This document shows, piece after piece, positions 46,341-58,400 of a stretch of 64,000 nt of DNA (position 1 is its first letter; every line of letters starts with the position of its first letter). Under the pieces are notes generated by a model. That model had not been told where the DNA came from, did no database searches, and saw nothing but the letters and a program-made list of their open reading frames with translations. This DNA is from Escallonia rubra (taxonomy: Eukaryota; Streptophyta; Magnoliopsida; Escalloniales; Escalloniaceae), in contig JAVXUO010001058.1 in NCBI GenBank assembly GCA_033065855.1, positions 1 through 64,000 on the forward strand. Reading direction: 5' to 3'. The position numbers and the translations under genes were made by a program.

Positions 46341-49300
46341 CCACCCACCTTACCAAAAAATTCCCAGAACTTATTTTGATGACAGAAGAAAAAGGGGGTT
46401 GTGCTATTGGTGTGATGACACTTTCAGTCCCTCGCATGTGTGTAAAAGCAAGCAGATATCAATGCTTATTGTTGATGAGGAAGAAGAAGTAGAAGAACCT
46501 CCCCCCAAGTATGATGAGGAACCTAATCCACAGGACAACATCCCATTATTCGAGCACGAGAATGTTGAAATTACTGTGAATGCAATGACTGGAAACTCAA
46601 CTCAGAGCACATTTAAGCTGTGGGGCAAGAAGGGCAACCATGTTTTCTCAATCTTAGTGGATACTGGCTCCACACACAACTTTGTAGACCCATCTACTGC
46701 TAAGAAATTGGGCTGTGTCGTGTTTCCAACACCCCCCATGTCTGTGATGATAGCTGATGGAAATAGAGTCACTAGTGACTCAGTTTGTGATAATTTTAGT
46801 TGGACAATGCAGGGTCATTGCTTTGAGACAAGTGTCAAGTTACTACCCTTAGGGGGATGTGACTGTGTGTTGGGTCTTCAATGGCTAAAAGAGCTGGGGC
46901 AAGTGCAGTTTGATTTCACGGAGATGACCATGACTTTGCTAAAGGAAGGTAAGCAGGTTATCTTACAAGGTGGTGATGAAGGTACTGAACTCAAACTCAT
47001 ATCTGCACAATCTATGTATAAATACCTTGCTAACAATCCTGGGTCACTTTGTGGCCAAGTTTTCACCATCACAGCCTTACCAAATGAGAATCCCACTGAA
47101 CCACAACTTGTTGCCCTACTACACTCATTTGAGGAAGTGTTTGCTGAACCTAAGGGGCTCCCACCTTCTAGGCCCCAAGACCACCACATTCCTCTTATAC
47201 CAAACACCCAACCAATCAGCATAAGACCCTACAGGGTGCCCTATGCACAGAAAACTGAGATAGAGAAGATTGTACATGAGATGCTAGATGCTGGAATCAT
47301 TCAGCCTAGTACTTCCCCATTTGGTAGCCCAGTCTTACTAGTGAAGAAAAAAGATGGGACATGGCGCATGTGTGTAGACTACAGGGGGTTGAATAAATTG
47401 ACAGTCAAGAATAAATTCCCAATTCCTGTGGTTGATGATTTGTTAGACGAGGTTGGTGGAGCTCAGGTGTTCACTAAACTCGATCTAAGGAGCGGTTACC
47501 ACCAAGTAAGGGTATGCCCTGAGGATGTTCATAAGACAGCTTTTTCAACCCATTCAGGACACTATGAATTTAAAGTCATGCCATTTGGCTTGACTAATGC
47601 TCCTGCCACTTTTCAGTGCATCATGAATGACCTCTTTAGGCCCTTCTTAAGAAAGTTTGTCCTGGTGTTTTTTGATGATATACTCATATATAGCAAAACC
47701 TACAAAGACCACCTTCAACACCTTCAGATGGTACTTGAGATTCTAAGACAAAATCAACTGTACTTGAAGAGAACTAAATGCTCTTTTGCAGTCCCAAGTG
47801 TGGAGTATCTAGGGCACATCATATCACAAGAAGGGGTGGCAGCAGATCCCAGTAAAATCTTAGCCATGGTTAACTGGCCCTTCCCAAAAAACATTAAACA
47901 ACTCCGGGGATTCCTAGGCCTAACAGGGTATTATAGGAAATTCATTCCTCATTATGGAGTTGTGAGCAAACCCCTGACTAGGCTTTTGCAGAAGAATAAT
48001 TTCAAGTGGACTCAAGAGGCTGCTACAGCATTTGAAGAACTCAAGGTAGCTATGACTAGCACCCAAGTACTTGCCTTACCAAACTTCAACCTTTCCTTTG
48101 TGGTTGAAGTGGATGCTAGTGACAAGGGTATGGGGGCTGTACTAGCCCAAGAAGGAAGACCTTTGGCATTCTTCAGCAAGGCTTTTGGAGTCAAGGCTCA
48201 AGCCATGTCCACCTATGAGAAGGAATTGATGGCCTTAGTACAGGCCATAATGCATTGGCACACATATCTCAGTCTTCAACACTTCACTGTTAAGACTGAT
48301 CATTGCAGTCTTAAGTATCTCCTTGGTCAGAGGGTAACATCCTTATTACAGCAAAAATGCCTATCTAAGCTGCTTGGTTTTAGCTTTGATATTCATTACA
48401 GGGCAGGAAAAGACAATGGAGCAGCTGATGCACTGTCCAGGGCTCCCAATGAAGAAGATGAGGAAGGCCACTGCAATGCCATATCAAGAGTGACCCCCCT
48501 TTGGCTAGTTGAAATCCAAAATAGCTATGAGAATGATGCATTCATAGCACAGCAGCTGCAACAGCTCATTGCTGACCCTTATGCAACCTCTGAATACACT
48601 TACACTCAAGGAATTTTAAGGTACAGAGGAAGAATTTGTATTGGTACCACTGGGAACCTCCGAGAACAAGTGCTAGACATCCTGCATACATCAGCATTAG
48701 GAGGGCATTCTGGAGGAAAGGCCACCTACAAAAGGGTGTTCCAACTGTTCTACTGGCCAAATTTGAAGTCCCAAGTCAAACAGTGGGTCAAGCATTGTGA
48801 TACTTGTCAAAGGAACAAGCATGAACACCTACCCTACCCTGGCCTTTTGCAGCCTCTAGACATTCCAAACCAGCCTTGGACCTGTATTTCCATGGATTTT
48901 GTTGAAGGGTTGCCATGGTCTGAGCATAAGGAGATTATTATGGTTGTTGTAGACAGGATGAGCAAATTGGCTCACTTTATTGCGATATCCCACCCTCATA
49001 CTGCTCAGGAAGTGGCACAAGCCTTTGATCATATTTTTAAGTTACATGGTTTGCCTAACAGCATAGTAAGTGATAGAGGCAGTGTCTTCTTAAGCAACTT
49101 TTGGTCCAAGTTATTTCACTTACTGGGAACTCAGCTCCACATGAGCACCTCATACCACCCTCAAAGTGATGGCCAGACTGAAAGGGTGAACCAATGCTTG
49201 GAGACCTACCTTAGATGTTTCTGTGGGGATAAGCCAAAGACATGGAGTAAGTGGCTGACACTGGCTGAATACTGGTACAACACCAGCCACCACAGCTCCA

Positions 49301-50079
49301 TAAACATGACACCCTTTGAAGCTACCTATGGGTACACTCCTAAGGTACTCCACTTGGGAGCAGTGGAATCCACCAACCTAGCACCTGTTGATAGTTACAT
49401 GGCTGAGAGACAAAAAGTGTTGCAGCTTCTCAAGGAAAATCTGGTAGTAGCTCAAGCAAGAATGAAGCACTATGCAGATAAAAACAGGACAGAAAGGGAA
49501 TTCGAAGAGGGGGATCTTGTTTATCTCAAGCTGCAGCCTTATAAACAGAATAGTCTAGCACTGCGGAGACACCTTAAGCTAGCCCCAAAATACTATGGAC
49601 CCTACAAAATCTTAGCTAAGATAGGAGCAGTTGCGTACAGATTGGAGTTACCCCCACATTCTCTCATTCATCCTGTTTTTCATGTATCCCTTTTAAAGAA
49701 GACTCTAGGCCAACATGCTGTTGTTACTAATAGCCTGCCTCCCACCAGCCATGAAGGACAGATTCTCCTGGAACCGGTTGGCATACTAGATAGGAGGATG
49801 GTTAAGAGAGGAAATAACTATGTTGCTCAAATATTGGTTGGTTGGTCTAACATGATGACAGTAGAGGAAGCCACCTGGGAAGACTGGGAAGTTGTTAAAA
49901 AGAAATTCCCAAGTTTCATTAGCAGAGAGGAGCAAAGTCTTGAAGGGGAAGGGGATGTCAGGAACCTGACAAAGCATAATCTCAAAGTGAGGATTAAGCT
50001 GAAGAACAAAGGCACAACAGGAGCAATGGACCAAGGCACAGCAGGAGCAATGGACCAAGAATTAGCTGAAGGCAACTAA
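46305..50079 (+). CDS. Chromovirus pol polyprotein: PR-RT-RNaseH-INT-chromodomain
   Basis: Open for more than 1250 codons from the C9 run. Zinc knuckle CYWCDDTFSPSHVC (about 46402-46443); aspartic protease ILVDTGSTHNF (about 46650-46680); RT with VDYRGLNKLTVKNKFPIP, KLDLRSGYHQVRV and VFFDDILIYSK (Asp-Asp at about 47674); RNase H FVVEVDASDKGMGAVLAQEG and TDHCSLKYLLGQ; integrase zinc region GHSGGKATYKRVF and CDTCQRNK; DDE core SMDFVEGLP, VSDRGSVFLSNFW and HPQSDGQTERVNQ; a C-terminal GILDRRMVKRGNNYVAQ / LVGWSNMMTVEEATWEDW module like a chromodomain. The stop lies 124 bp inside the 3' LTR. All catalytic residues I can check are present. An ATG at 46012 lies in this frame upstream of the shift but is probably not the start. 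Confidence 0.95.
49942..49955 (+). other. Chromovirus polypurine tract
   Basis: GAAGGGGAAGGGGA ends exactly at the 3' LTR start and is the primer for plus-strand DNA. It lies inside the pol reading frame. Confidence 0.85.
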
Positions 50080-50545
50080 AGGAAAATGAAGACACAGCTG
50101 CGAGTGATGGCGCGTGGAAGAAGATCATCAGTCTGAAGACTTGGCGCGTGTACCACACCCACTTGCACTTTCCAAGAAGGATTTGTTTACCTTCATTTAA
50201 TGATGCTTTACATAATTAAGTGGTTAAGGGCTATATCTTTGTCTTAAGAGCCATTAATCACTCAATTAGTTAGAGTAGTTAGCCACTCATCACTTATATG
50301 TCTGTCTTTCCATTTTGTTTCCATTCCCACTTTCTGTTAGCCATATCCGAGAATCTTGTAAACGGTTACACACCCTGTATAAGGGCGGAGTCACCTTTGC
50401 AGCAGGAGGACATGAATGAAATCAGAGAAATCTTATCTTCTTCTTTTTCTTCTCTCTGGCCCAGCTGGGTTCTCTATCTTTCTTAGCTTACAACTTCTGC
50501 TATAAATTCGTCCAAAATTCACCAAGTTATACTGGGTCCATTACA
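49956..50545 (+). repeat. Chromovirus 3' LTR
   Basis: 590 bp. Differences from the 5' LTR seen by eye: GGCACAACAGG for GGCACAGCAGG, ACACCCTG for ACACCATG, AATCTTATC for AATCTTCTC, and an extra CT before GGCCCAGC. Confidence 0.95.
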
Positions 50546-50932
50546 ATCCGTCGATCGTGAGGCTCAAAGTTACAGCAGATGAAAACCCGTTTAAAAAAGC
50601 ACTTGACGAGCATTAGAAGAGGTTGGGAAAGGAGAAGGTGGATCAGTGGAGGGAAGCACTTCTAGGCTGAGGATTAGTGGCCGGATTTCCCTTTCCAAAA
50701 CAGAAATACAGGTAATACTATTTCTGTATACTTTTTTGGGAATGTCTATTTCCACATGTTATATGCATTTTTTTGTGAGAAAGCTCGCGCCTAGGAATAA
50801 TGGTTAACATAAAGCTGGATCAAATCAGGAAATAGATGCCTACTACCTGCTACTTCAATTCACTCCCCTTTGGTTTTCAGCGTTGCGTTATGGATGCTTA
50901 TCCTCAAATTTAATTTTTTGACTGAAATTCAG

Positions 50933-51409
50933 CTTCCCAAGAAGCCCCTGTGTTCAGATATGATGTGCTCTTAAGTTATGAAAGCACAGACATTCATGAG
51001 AACTTCATCGAGCTCCTCGATGGTGACTTAAGTAGTTCAAAGTTCAGAACTTCTAAAGCTGAAAACAACTGGATGGATAGAGAAGAAGACGGTACTTCAG
51101 AACTGGATGCAGCAATCAGTCGGTCAATGAGTTCGATAATCGTCTTCTCGAGGAACTATGCATATTCCCCGCGGTGCCTTGATCAGCTCCTCAAGATCTT
51201 TGAATACATTAGTGAAACAAAAAGGCTTGTCATTATACCGGTCTTTTATCAGGTGAGCAAGGATCAAATCAGGATGCAAGCGGAGCGCCTTGCTGCGTTA
51301 CTTCCTGGAATGTACAAAAAGCAGTTTAAGAGGGAAAAGGTGGAAGGAAGCAATAAAAGGAGTTGCACAACTGCCAGCAGTAGTAGCCTTCTCAGGTGCA
51401 GGTACTAAG
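50933..51409 (+). pseudogene. Second TIR-domain exon, degenerate
   Basis: After TGAAATTCAG the exon reads SQEAPVFRYDVLLSYESTDI, then HENFIELLDGDLSSSK, SELDAAISRSMSSIIVFSRN and YSPRCLDQLLKIFEYISETK, RLVIIPVFYQVSKDQIR. This is a second TIR domain in the same direction as the first, phase-compatible with the donor at 50712. The FRGED motif is lost and the catalytic-type Glu of C-L-x-E-L is Gln here (CLDQL, codon at 51184-51186). A frame change near 51340 restores the family sequence WKEAIKGVAQLPAVVAFSGA. The exon is cut close to its end by the element at 51410. A two-TIR (TIR-TIR) protein in the ancestor is a reasonable inference. Confidence 0.75.
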
Positions 51410-52490
51410 CATAGTAACAAAAATCCCGATATATTGGCGATATTCGCGAATTTATCACGATAAATTGTTTGAAAGTCTTAATCGCGAATTTATCGCGAAT
51501 ATTTGCAAGATTCGGAAATTTCTCACGCATATCGCTAGATTTATGAATTTATCGTGATATGACGCGAATATATCGCGAGCTGAAGTTCCTTCACTTTTTT
51601 CTTGATAAATAATAGAAGCAAGGCTTCCTTAGTGAGATTCGAAATCGGGTACTTCCAACTATTACCACAATCTTGTGCCATCACACCAACCCATGATTGT
51701 TGTTAAATTTTAGTAAAAGAAAATACATATTATAGTAACCATACATTCTCTCTCAATTTTTCTACCCATCACTTAATGAATGGAAGATTTCTTATATTTT
51801 TGTTATTTCAGTTACATACTTTACAAAATTTCATACACTTAAAATCATTATAACCTGAACAATTAATTACTGAATTATTCCTGATTTACTATACGAATTT
51901 TGTTATTCCACCCTATTATTACCGATTCAATGGCATTGGTATTGCTCAAAACACTACAGTGGGCAAACCAATAAAAAATGAAACATATTGTTATTTATAC
52001 CAACTCCGATCGTTTGCTTGCACATATAAAAGGTCTGGAGGAGATTAGTGATGTTGCTGCACTTATCATGTATGATATCTGCCTAACTAGCGAATATTTT
52101 CACTTATGTCGAATTTAGTTGGAAGCAAACGGCTGCTGTCTGAAGCCGCTGATCTTGCCACTTTTGCTTGCAAAGCTAGATCAGAAGTATCTATAACATG
52201 TACTCATAGATTAGATGCTTTTAGATCTAATCATGCAAACATGGACATTGGTTAAGCTTCATATTTGCTTGTCTGTAAAATATTATCTTCTTTATGTTTG
52301 TAAAATAGTGTAGATCTGTACTATGTTGTAACTCTCCTTTTACTTAGCCGGGACGACTTGTTTAAAATATATTTCTCCTCTTAACCAAAGAAAATAAAAT
52401 AAATGACGAAGTTCTCCGAATAATTTCCGAATTTCGAATTATTGCCACAAACCGAATAGTTCCCGAATACCGAATTTGTTACTATGCTAC
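51410..52490. mobile_element. Non-autonomous DNA element with GCATAGTAACAAA termini
   Basis: The left end (G)CATAGTAACAAA and right end TTTGTTACTATG(C) are inverted repeats. TACTAAG flanks both sides (51403-51409 and 52491-52497; a few extra bases at the right end). The target length and CA-type start suggest hAT. Subterminal zones hold palindromic ATCGCGAATTTATCGCGA words on the left (51450-51580) and CCGAATTTCGAA words on the right (52415-52475). No coding sequence inside. Removing it restores TIR exon sequence GGTACTAAGAG|GTAACTT with a normal donor. Confidence 0.6.
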
Positions 52491-52499
52491 TACTAAGAG

Positions 52500-53158
52500 G
52501 TAACTTCTTGCCCCAGCGCCCTTTCATCTGTTCCTTTCTTTATTTATATGTTTTTGTTGTGCGAGTTCTAGACATTGTTAAAAGAGGTCACAATAATCCA
52601 TAGAAGAGAAATATGTCGCAATTGTTTGTTATCGTGCAAATTTTTAACTGAAGGGCTACTGGAATGGTTGTTAAAGATATTTAGCGAGGATTTTAGGACT
52701 TCTGATGATGGAAAATTATGATAAGAAAACATTTTAACGATTACTCTCTTATGAAGGGTGCACATTTTTAGTCACAACAGCACTTTAAACAACAAATAAA
52801 GAAAGCCAACACGCCGCGGAGATTAATCAGGTGAAATCGTCCAGGACACTTTTCTGTGAACCTTTGGCTGGGTAATGCTTTTAAGTTGTGACATTAAGCT
52901 GTGACATAGCTGAAAATAATTGAGATGCTTTTGCCACCACAAAAAATTCTAACCAATGTAAGGTCTTCACAGGAGGGCATAGACTGTCCAAAATACAATT
53001 TAGATAGAGAAAGTAGACTGTAGAAGAACTTTTCAATTTCTAAAAGCAATTCTAGAAGACAGTACGGCCACTCCTAGGCCATTGTATCAGTCTGAAAATG
53101 GCACACTCTTTGCTTACTGTCCTATGGTATGTCTGCTCACACTTTTCCACTTTGATGC
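52500..53158. other. AT-rich, probably an intron of the TIR gene remnant
   Basis: Lies between the restored donor AGAG|GTAACTT (52498-52504) and a TTATTGTTAG acceptor at about 53165. No coding signal on either strand. Confidence 0.3.
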
Positions 53159-53165
53159 TTATTGT

Positions 53166-53255
53166 TAGACACCTCAAACAGATCGTCGAAGCGATCGAGG
53201 AGAAAGCTGACCGCCGCCCTCGCAAGTTACCGCCGTCCAATCACCCTCTATAAGA
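53166..53255 (+). pseudogene. Possible third exon of the TIR gene (linker)
   Basis: After TTGTTAG one frame reads RHLKQIVEAIEEKADRRPRK, then LPPSNHPL and a stop. The segment that joins TIR to NB-ARC in plant resistance proteins has a similar form (IxxIVxxIxxKL... then HP), so it may be what is left of that linker. The match is short and other explanations are possible. Confidence 0.3.
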
Positions 53256-53598
53256 TGCAGGAGGAGCTCAGTGTTGAACTGGGAAGAAGACTGTTGTAAT
53301 CTACTTCTTGTTGCTGCAATGTGGAGTTCAATTTTTTAAGTGCCGGCTTTTCATAATTTTTGGCTTTAAAAGAACTTATAGAATCATATTTCACAAAGTC
53401 TAACAACTTAAAAGTTTATTTAACAGTTTTTGAAGAAAGATCGTTGCGAATGGTCAGAAAAATACCATCTGCAATGAAAAATACCATCTGTCCGAAAGGC
53501 TAGGCCCGAACAACTCATGTTACTAAACTACGCCAGTCGCAAGCCCGCCTTGCCTTAACAGATTTCGAAGGCACTTCAAATCATCCAATTGAATAGGA

Positions 53599-53843
53599 CT
53601 ACGGCATGATGTTAGCAGCAGCATAGATCTCATCGTCCATGAAGGTAGTATGCGCCTGACATGGTGTTATCTTCGTGGGCTTCTCTAGGAAATGGTATGC
53701 TTTCTTAGTGTCCTGGATACCACTGTCTCTGCGTTTGCCTTCCATATATTGGACAGAAGTCAAGCATTTGAAAGCAGGATTAGGCGAGAGAGGAAGGGGT
53801 GCGGCTCCTGCTGCTATCGTTCTAATTGCTAATTTATCTCAAA
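53599..53843 (-). CDS. Unidentified minus-strand coding segment
   Basis: One frame is open for about 80 codons without an ATG: IAAGAAPLPLSPNPAFKCLT, then SVQYMEGKRRDSGIQDTKK, YHFLEKPTKITPCQ and FMDDEIYAAANIMP before the TAG at 53599-53601. The composition is protein-like. It could be the last exon of a gene whose upstream exons lie at higher coordinates (a segment FEKLQEDAFTYAFILKALNM at about 53990-53930 follows a TTGTTCAG acceptor). Family not recognised. Confidence 0.3.
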
Positions 53844-54039
53844 CACGATGTAAGCTTTGCGCCCAAACCTACTATAAATGCACGTACAATGCAGATGCGG
53901 CTCAGCTCTGATTGGAGCGACGAGTAGGAACCATGTTTAAAGCCTTCAAAATGAAAGCATAGGTGAAAGCATCTTCTTGGAGCTTCTCGAACCTGAACAA
54001 AAACGAACAAAAAGATAAACAACTAACCAGACAAAAAAA

Positions 54040-55164
54040 GTACATTTAGATTTTCCTTGCTAGGCCTCCAATCATTTCTACTCAGAGGTCCATGGATGGG
54101 ATACATGAGTGCATCACTGCAAGTTGACATATTTTATAGAAGGCAGCAACAGAAAGGTCAACTAGAACCACTGCCAACGTTCAGACATAAAGGGTAGTTT
54201 ATACATTGCAGAAGCTACCAAGGCCTAAACAAGGGTACCATTAAGCATGGCAATGAGCCAAGTTTGAACCATCCTAGAGGAAAATTATAAGCTCAGTCCA
54301 CTTACATGTAAACATGCCCAAGCAGACTTGGCAGCAACTTACTAGCTGGGCTCAAAAATATTAAAAGGAGCACAATGCTTGCAGATAATATATCAGCAAC
54401 AAGACTAACAGCAGAACAATTCGTATGCTATAATATTCCATGGCTCAAAGTTTAAGAGAAAAAAAAATTGTCAAAGCGGAATGGAATTAGGGAATCAAGT
54501 ACTTATATTACAAAAACATATGCTCGCAAATTGAGCAACTCTCACCCTTGTTCTGAGGAATAAAATGGGGTAGGACATTATAGCGTAGCATCTAAGGAAG
54601 TCTAGTCATGCATTCAGAACAAAAAAACTAGCCTAAGCTTATGCATATCAAAGGCGTAAATTACACTCCGTACCCCTAGGATTACGTCTTACTATACTTG
54701 CTACCCCTCCCCTTTGGGAAATTACACTGACACCCCTCACATTTAGATTTGAGCACCACTTGCCCTCCGTCATCTTCCCGTTCATTCAGTTGTCAAGAAC
54801 ATTTGAAAACCCAAGAATAGCATGTACACTAATTTTGATCTTGAAGTCCACCGAGTCCTAATTGTTCTTGCCAGAACCGATAGCACCACCACCCCCAATT
54901 GATCCAAGCACCACCACCACTAACCTACCACAAAGCCACCACCATTACCACCACAGACCCGCCACCAACAACTAATCCCACCACCACAAATCCCTTACCA
55001 CACACCCGCCACCAATAACAGATCCCAACACCACCACAAACCAATCGCCCCTAACCAATCCCACCACCACAAACATTTCAGCCCCAACTAAAACCCACAG
55101 CCCCAGAACCACTAGGATACCTATCCCACCACTGGCTATCAATTCTTGCTTCCGAGGCATATAT
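54040..55164. other. Non-coding interval with a CCA-rich low-complexity stretch
   Basis: 54650-54790 reads GGCGTAAATTACACTCCGTA and TTGCTACCCCTCCCCTTTGG, a text common near ends of plant DNA elements. 54880-55110 is rich in CCACCA words on the plus strand. No gene seen. Confidence 0.45.
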
Positions 55165-55489
55165 ATATTTTTTGTCAAAGTCCTTTGTATTCATTCAAAA
55201 ATAATATGGCTTGTACCGTACATATCTCAGTTCCTTCTTATCTGCTATATCAAATGCCTTCAAACATCCTCCATTATTGTACCGCATATCTCACCATCTG
55301 CTCAACTTCATTTCAGTGCTGAAATTTTTTTCCAGGTAGCCCCCATTCTATACCCAACCTCCTGTTGCCATCCGTATTTTGAATATTAGTCCAGCTGCTA
55401 GCTCTCCATGTTATCCAGTTTTGGATCACCTTACAGCATCCTTCATGGCTTGCTTGCATATGCTCAAAAGTCTTTGCATTCCTTTCATG

Positions 55490-58400
55490 TCATATTCCAT
55501 AGATGATGGCAGATACAACTAGCTTGCCCAATCTTGCCTTAAAGCTTTTGCCCCTTATATGTTTTGTTACATATTCCAAGAATTGATCCCAGTTGTGTAA
55601 AGGCACCATCGATTCGAGTTTATGAAGGATTGTATTCCACACCTCTCTAGCAAATGAGCACTGAATAAAGAGATGATCTCTTGTCTCCTGTTGAGAATTG
55701 CATAATTCACATGTAGCATCCTGCAGCATATTCCACTTGTGCAATTTGTCTTTGGTTCTCAAGCCATTTTTGCAGAGCAACCACATTATCATAGCACATC
55801 TAGGCATATTACCAGAAAACCAAATGACCTTCCACCATTTCACTCTATTACCCTTGGTTCTGAGATGGTTCCAGGCAGAATTGATGGTGAATTTGCCATT
55901 TGGTTGGAGGTCCCAATATATTCCATCTCTATCCCCAATTCGAGGAGCTGGCATAGAGTTGATTATGTGATTTGCTTCCCTCAAAGCCATTGATCTGGTT
56001 TTAGGCAGACTCCACTGATGATTAACAATAATCTCAGCAACTTTTGCCTTGACCCCAAGACCTGAGTCATAAGCAATTCTCAGGCCATACTTCTAGGCAA
56101 GAGCTCCACAGGGCAACCATTTGTCATGCCACAGCCAAACCTCTGTCCCATCTCTAATTTTATATGTACACAGTTCCTGCATTTCTTTCCTTAGTTTTAA
56201 CATTTTGCACCATGTCCAGCACACAGTAACTGGTGTAAATGTCCAAAAGTGCTGGTCTTTTATTATATAGCTATGGCACCATCTAACCCATAGAGATTCC
56301 TTTTTTCTTGCTAAATCCCGTAGATGTTTACAGCTAGCTGCTTTGTTCCACTCTTCTATTCTTTTAATTCCCAAACCCCCTTCACTTTTAGGTAGACAGA
56401 CTTCTTTCCAGGACACTTTAGCCCCAATGCATTTCACATCATCTCCATGCCAAATGAAAGCTCTTATTTTACCTTATACAATTCTTATTATCTTCTTTGG
56501 GAGGATAAAAATGCTACACCAGTATACTTGCATGCTGAGTAACACTGATGTAGCTAGCTGCACCCTTCCTGCATAAGACAAGTGCTTAGAAGTCCAGCTT
56601 GTTATCTTTTTTTTCACTCTCTCCACCAAGACTGTACAATCTTTGTATTGAAGTTTAGTGGAAATAAGGGGTACTCCAAGATAAGACACAGGGAATTGAC
56701 CAATAGGCACACCAATGATATTAGCCAAATCTGCTATATTTCTCGCATCTATCCCAGCCATATATATAGAGCTTTTATGCAAATTGGGAGCTAGACCTGC
56801 TAAGTCTTCAAACTCCTGTAGAGCCTTCTTAATTAGATGTAAAGTATCCTTATCTGCCTTAGCCAAAAGGAATAAGTCATCAGCAAAGCAAAGATGACTT
56901 ATCTGTAGATCCTTGTATTTTGGATGGAATTTAAAAGTATCTTGTCTGGTGTAGTGATCCATGATGCTAGCAAATCCTTCCATAACCAACAAAAACAAAT
57001 AAGGTGATATGGGATCACCTTGTCTTAGTCCTTTCTGACAACCAAAATATCCCTCCATTCATCCATTCAAGTTAATTGAAAACCTGGTTGTGGTAACACA
57101 TGTCATAATCCATCTTATAAACTGATTTGGGAACTGCATGACTTCCATAATTTTCTGCAAAAAATCCCATCCCACTGAATCATATGCTTTATGAAGATCA
57201 ATCTTTAGCACACATCTTGGTTGACCACCTCTTTTATGATAGTTTTTCACAAGCTCTTGCATTAAGAGTATGTTATCAGCAATACTTCTATTAGCAACAA
57301 AGGCTAACTGCCTTGAACTAATGAGCTGTGGTAGAACCTTCTTAAGCCTGGCACATAAGATTTTAGAAATGCATTTGTAAACTACATTACAACATGCAAT
57401 AGGCCTGAATTCCTTCATGGTGCTAGGGCAGGGTATTTTTGGGATCAGTGTCAATGCTGTGTTATTGAATAACTGAACCCCTTTTGATTTTCCAAAGAAT
57501 TCCATGATTGCATCCATTACATCCTTCTTTACTAGCTCCTAATTCTGTTGATAAAACTCTGAGGTATAGCCATCAGGGCCTGGTGCCTTGTTAGTCTTCA
57601 TTGAGAACATAGCATCTGTTATTTCTTGCTCACTGACAGGTGCACTTAGGATAGCCTGTTCTTGGCTAAAGATTCTATTTTGGACAGTTGCCATAAGCCT
57701 TTCCTTTGTATGCTGGTTCACAGGTACTGTAACTCCAAAAAATTGTTTGAAATGGTCAATGGCCACCTTGTGAACCTCATTAGCTCCCAAAATCTGCTCC
57801 CCTTGATCATTTTTTATAGATATGATTTTTTTTAGACCTTTGCACCTGCATCTTCTTGTGAAAATAAGTTGTGTTCCCATCTCCAAGCTTGACCTCCTTT
57901 ACTCTTGCTTTTTGATAATAAAAAGCTTCCTCAGCTTGACCTAGTTCATAGTATTGCTTCTAGAGCTCTTTTTCCTTTGAGATTAGATTGACATCTTGAT
58001 GCTGTAGGATGGATTTCTAAACCTTATGAAGTTCATCATACTTTGCTATTGTTCTTGCAGATATATGGCTGTAATACTCTTTGTTCAGCCTCTTAAGCTC
58101 TGGCTTGAGCAATTTCAATTTAACACTCAACCTGTGACATGCATCCCCAATTACCTCAATGCCCCAAACCTTCAATAAATCTCCTTGAAGCTTCCATGAT
58201 GCATCCAAAAATTGAAAAACTTAAATGGTCTTCTGCCTTGCACCTGGTTCAACTCTATGTTTATAGTGAGCAAAGCATGATAAAAAATGCCAGGTACTTG
58301 AATATCCACCTGTGTGTTAGGATAAGTCTCCATCCAACCACTATTTTGTAGGGCTCTATCTAATCTTCCCATAATCAGCTCAGTTTCTCTTTTATTGCTC

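Larger units (their letters stand above)
44671..50545 (+). mobile_element. Young Ty3/gypsy chromovirus inserted in the TIR exon
   Basis: LTRs at 44671-45258 and 49956-50545 begin TGTCAGGAACC and end CCATTACA, flanked by the 5-bp duplication ATCCG (44666-44670 and 50546-50550). By eye the LTRs differ by three substitutions and one 2-bp indel in about 588 bp, so the insertion is very recent. Internal order PBS, gag, protease, RT, RNase H, integrase, chromodomain-like tail, PPT. The tail and overall motifs fit the Reina-like chromoviruses. Only two defects were found in the coding part (a stop and a frame change). Confidence 0.95.
44317..50711 (+). pseudogene. TIR-domain exon interrupted by a chromovirus
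   Basis: The ATG at 44317 starts MAVAPEASTSAKSHGFKYDA, then FLSFRGEDIRTTFTAHLFQA, the diagnostic first motif of plant TIR domains; SELEEAIQNSRVPIIIFSEH and SSSWCLNELLYIFDHY follow, with the catalytic-type Glu in CLNEL (44590-44592). The frame reaches FYHVDP at 44670, where a gypsy element is inserted. It resumes at 50551 as SIVRLKVTADENPFKKALDE, then (stop) KRLGKEKVDQWREALLG, matching the rest of a TIR domain, and ends at a GTAATACT donor (50712). Two in-frame stops after the insertion show that it was decaying even without the insert. TIR domains cleave NAD+ and signal cell death in plant immunity. No NB-ARC or LRR was found in the window. Confidence 0.85.

Noticed and set aside
44317-55164. 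Expected NB-ARC and LRR exons downstream of the TIR exons
   Set aside because: No P-loop, GLPLA-like or leucine-rich repeat motif was found on either strand up to the LINE.
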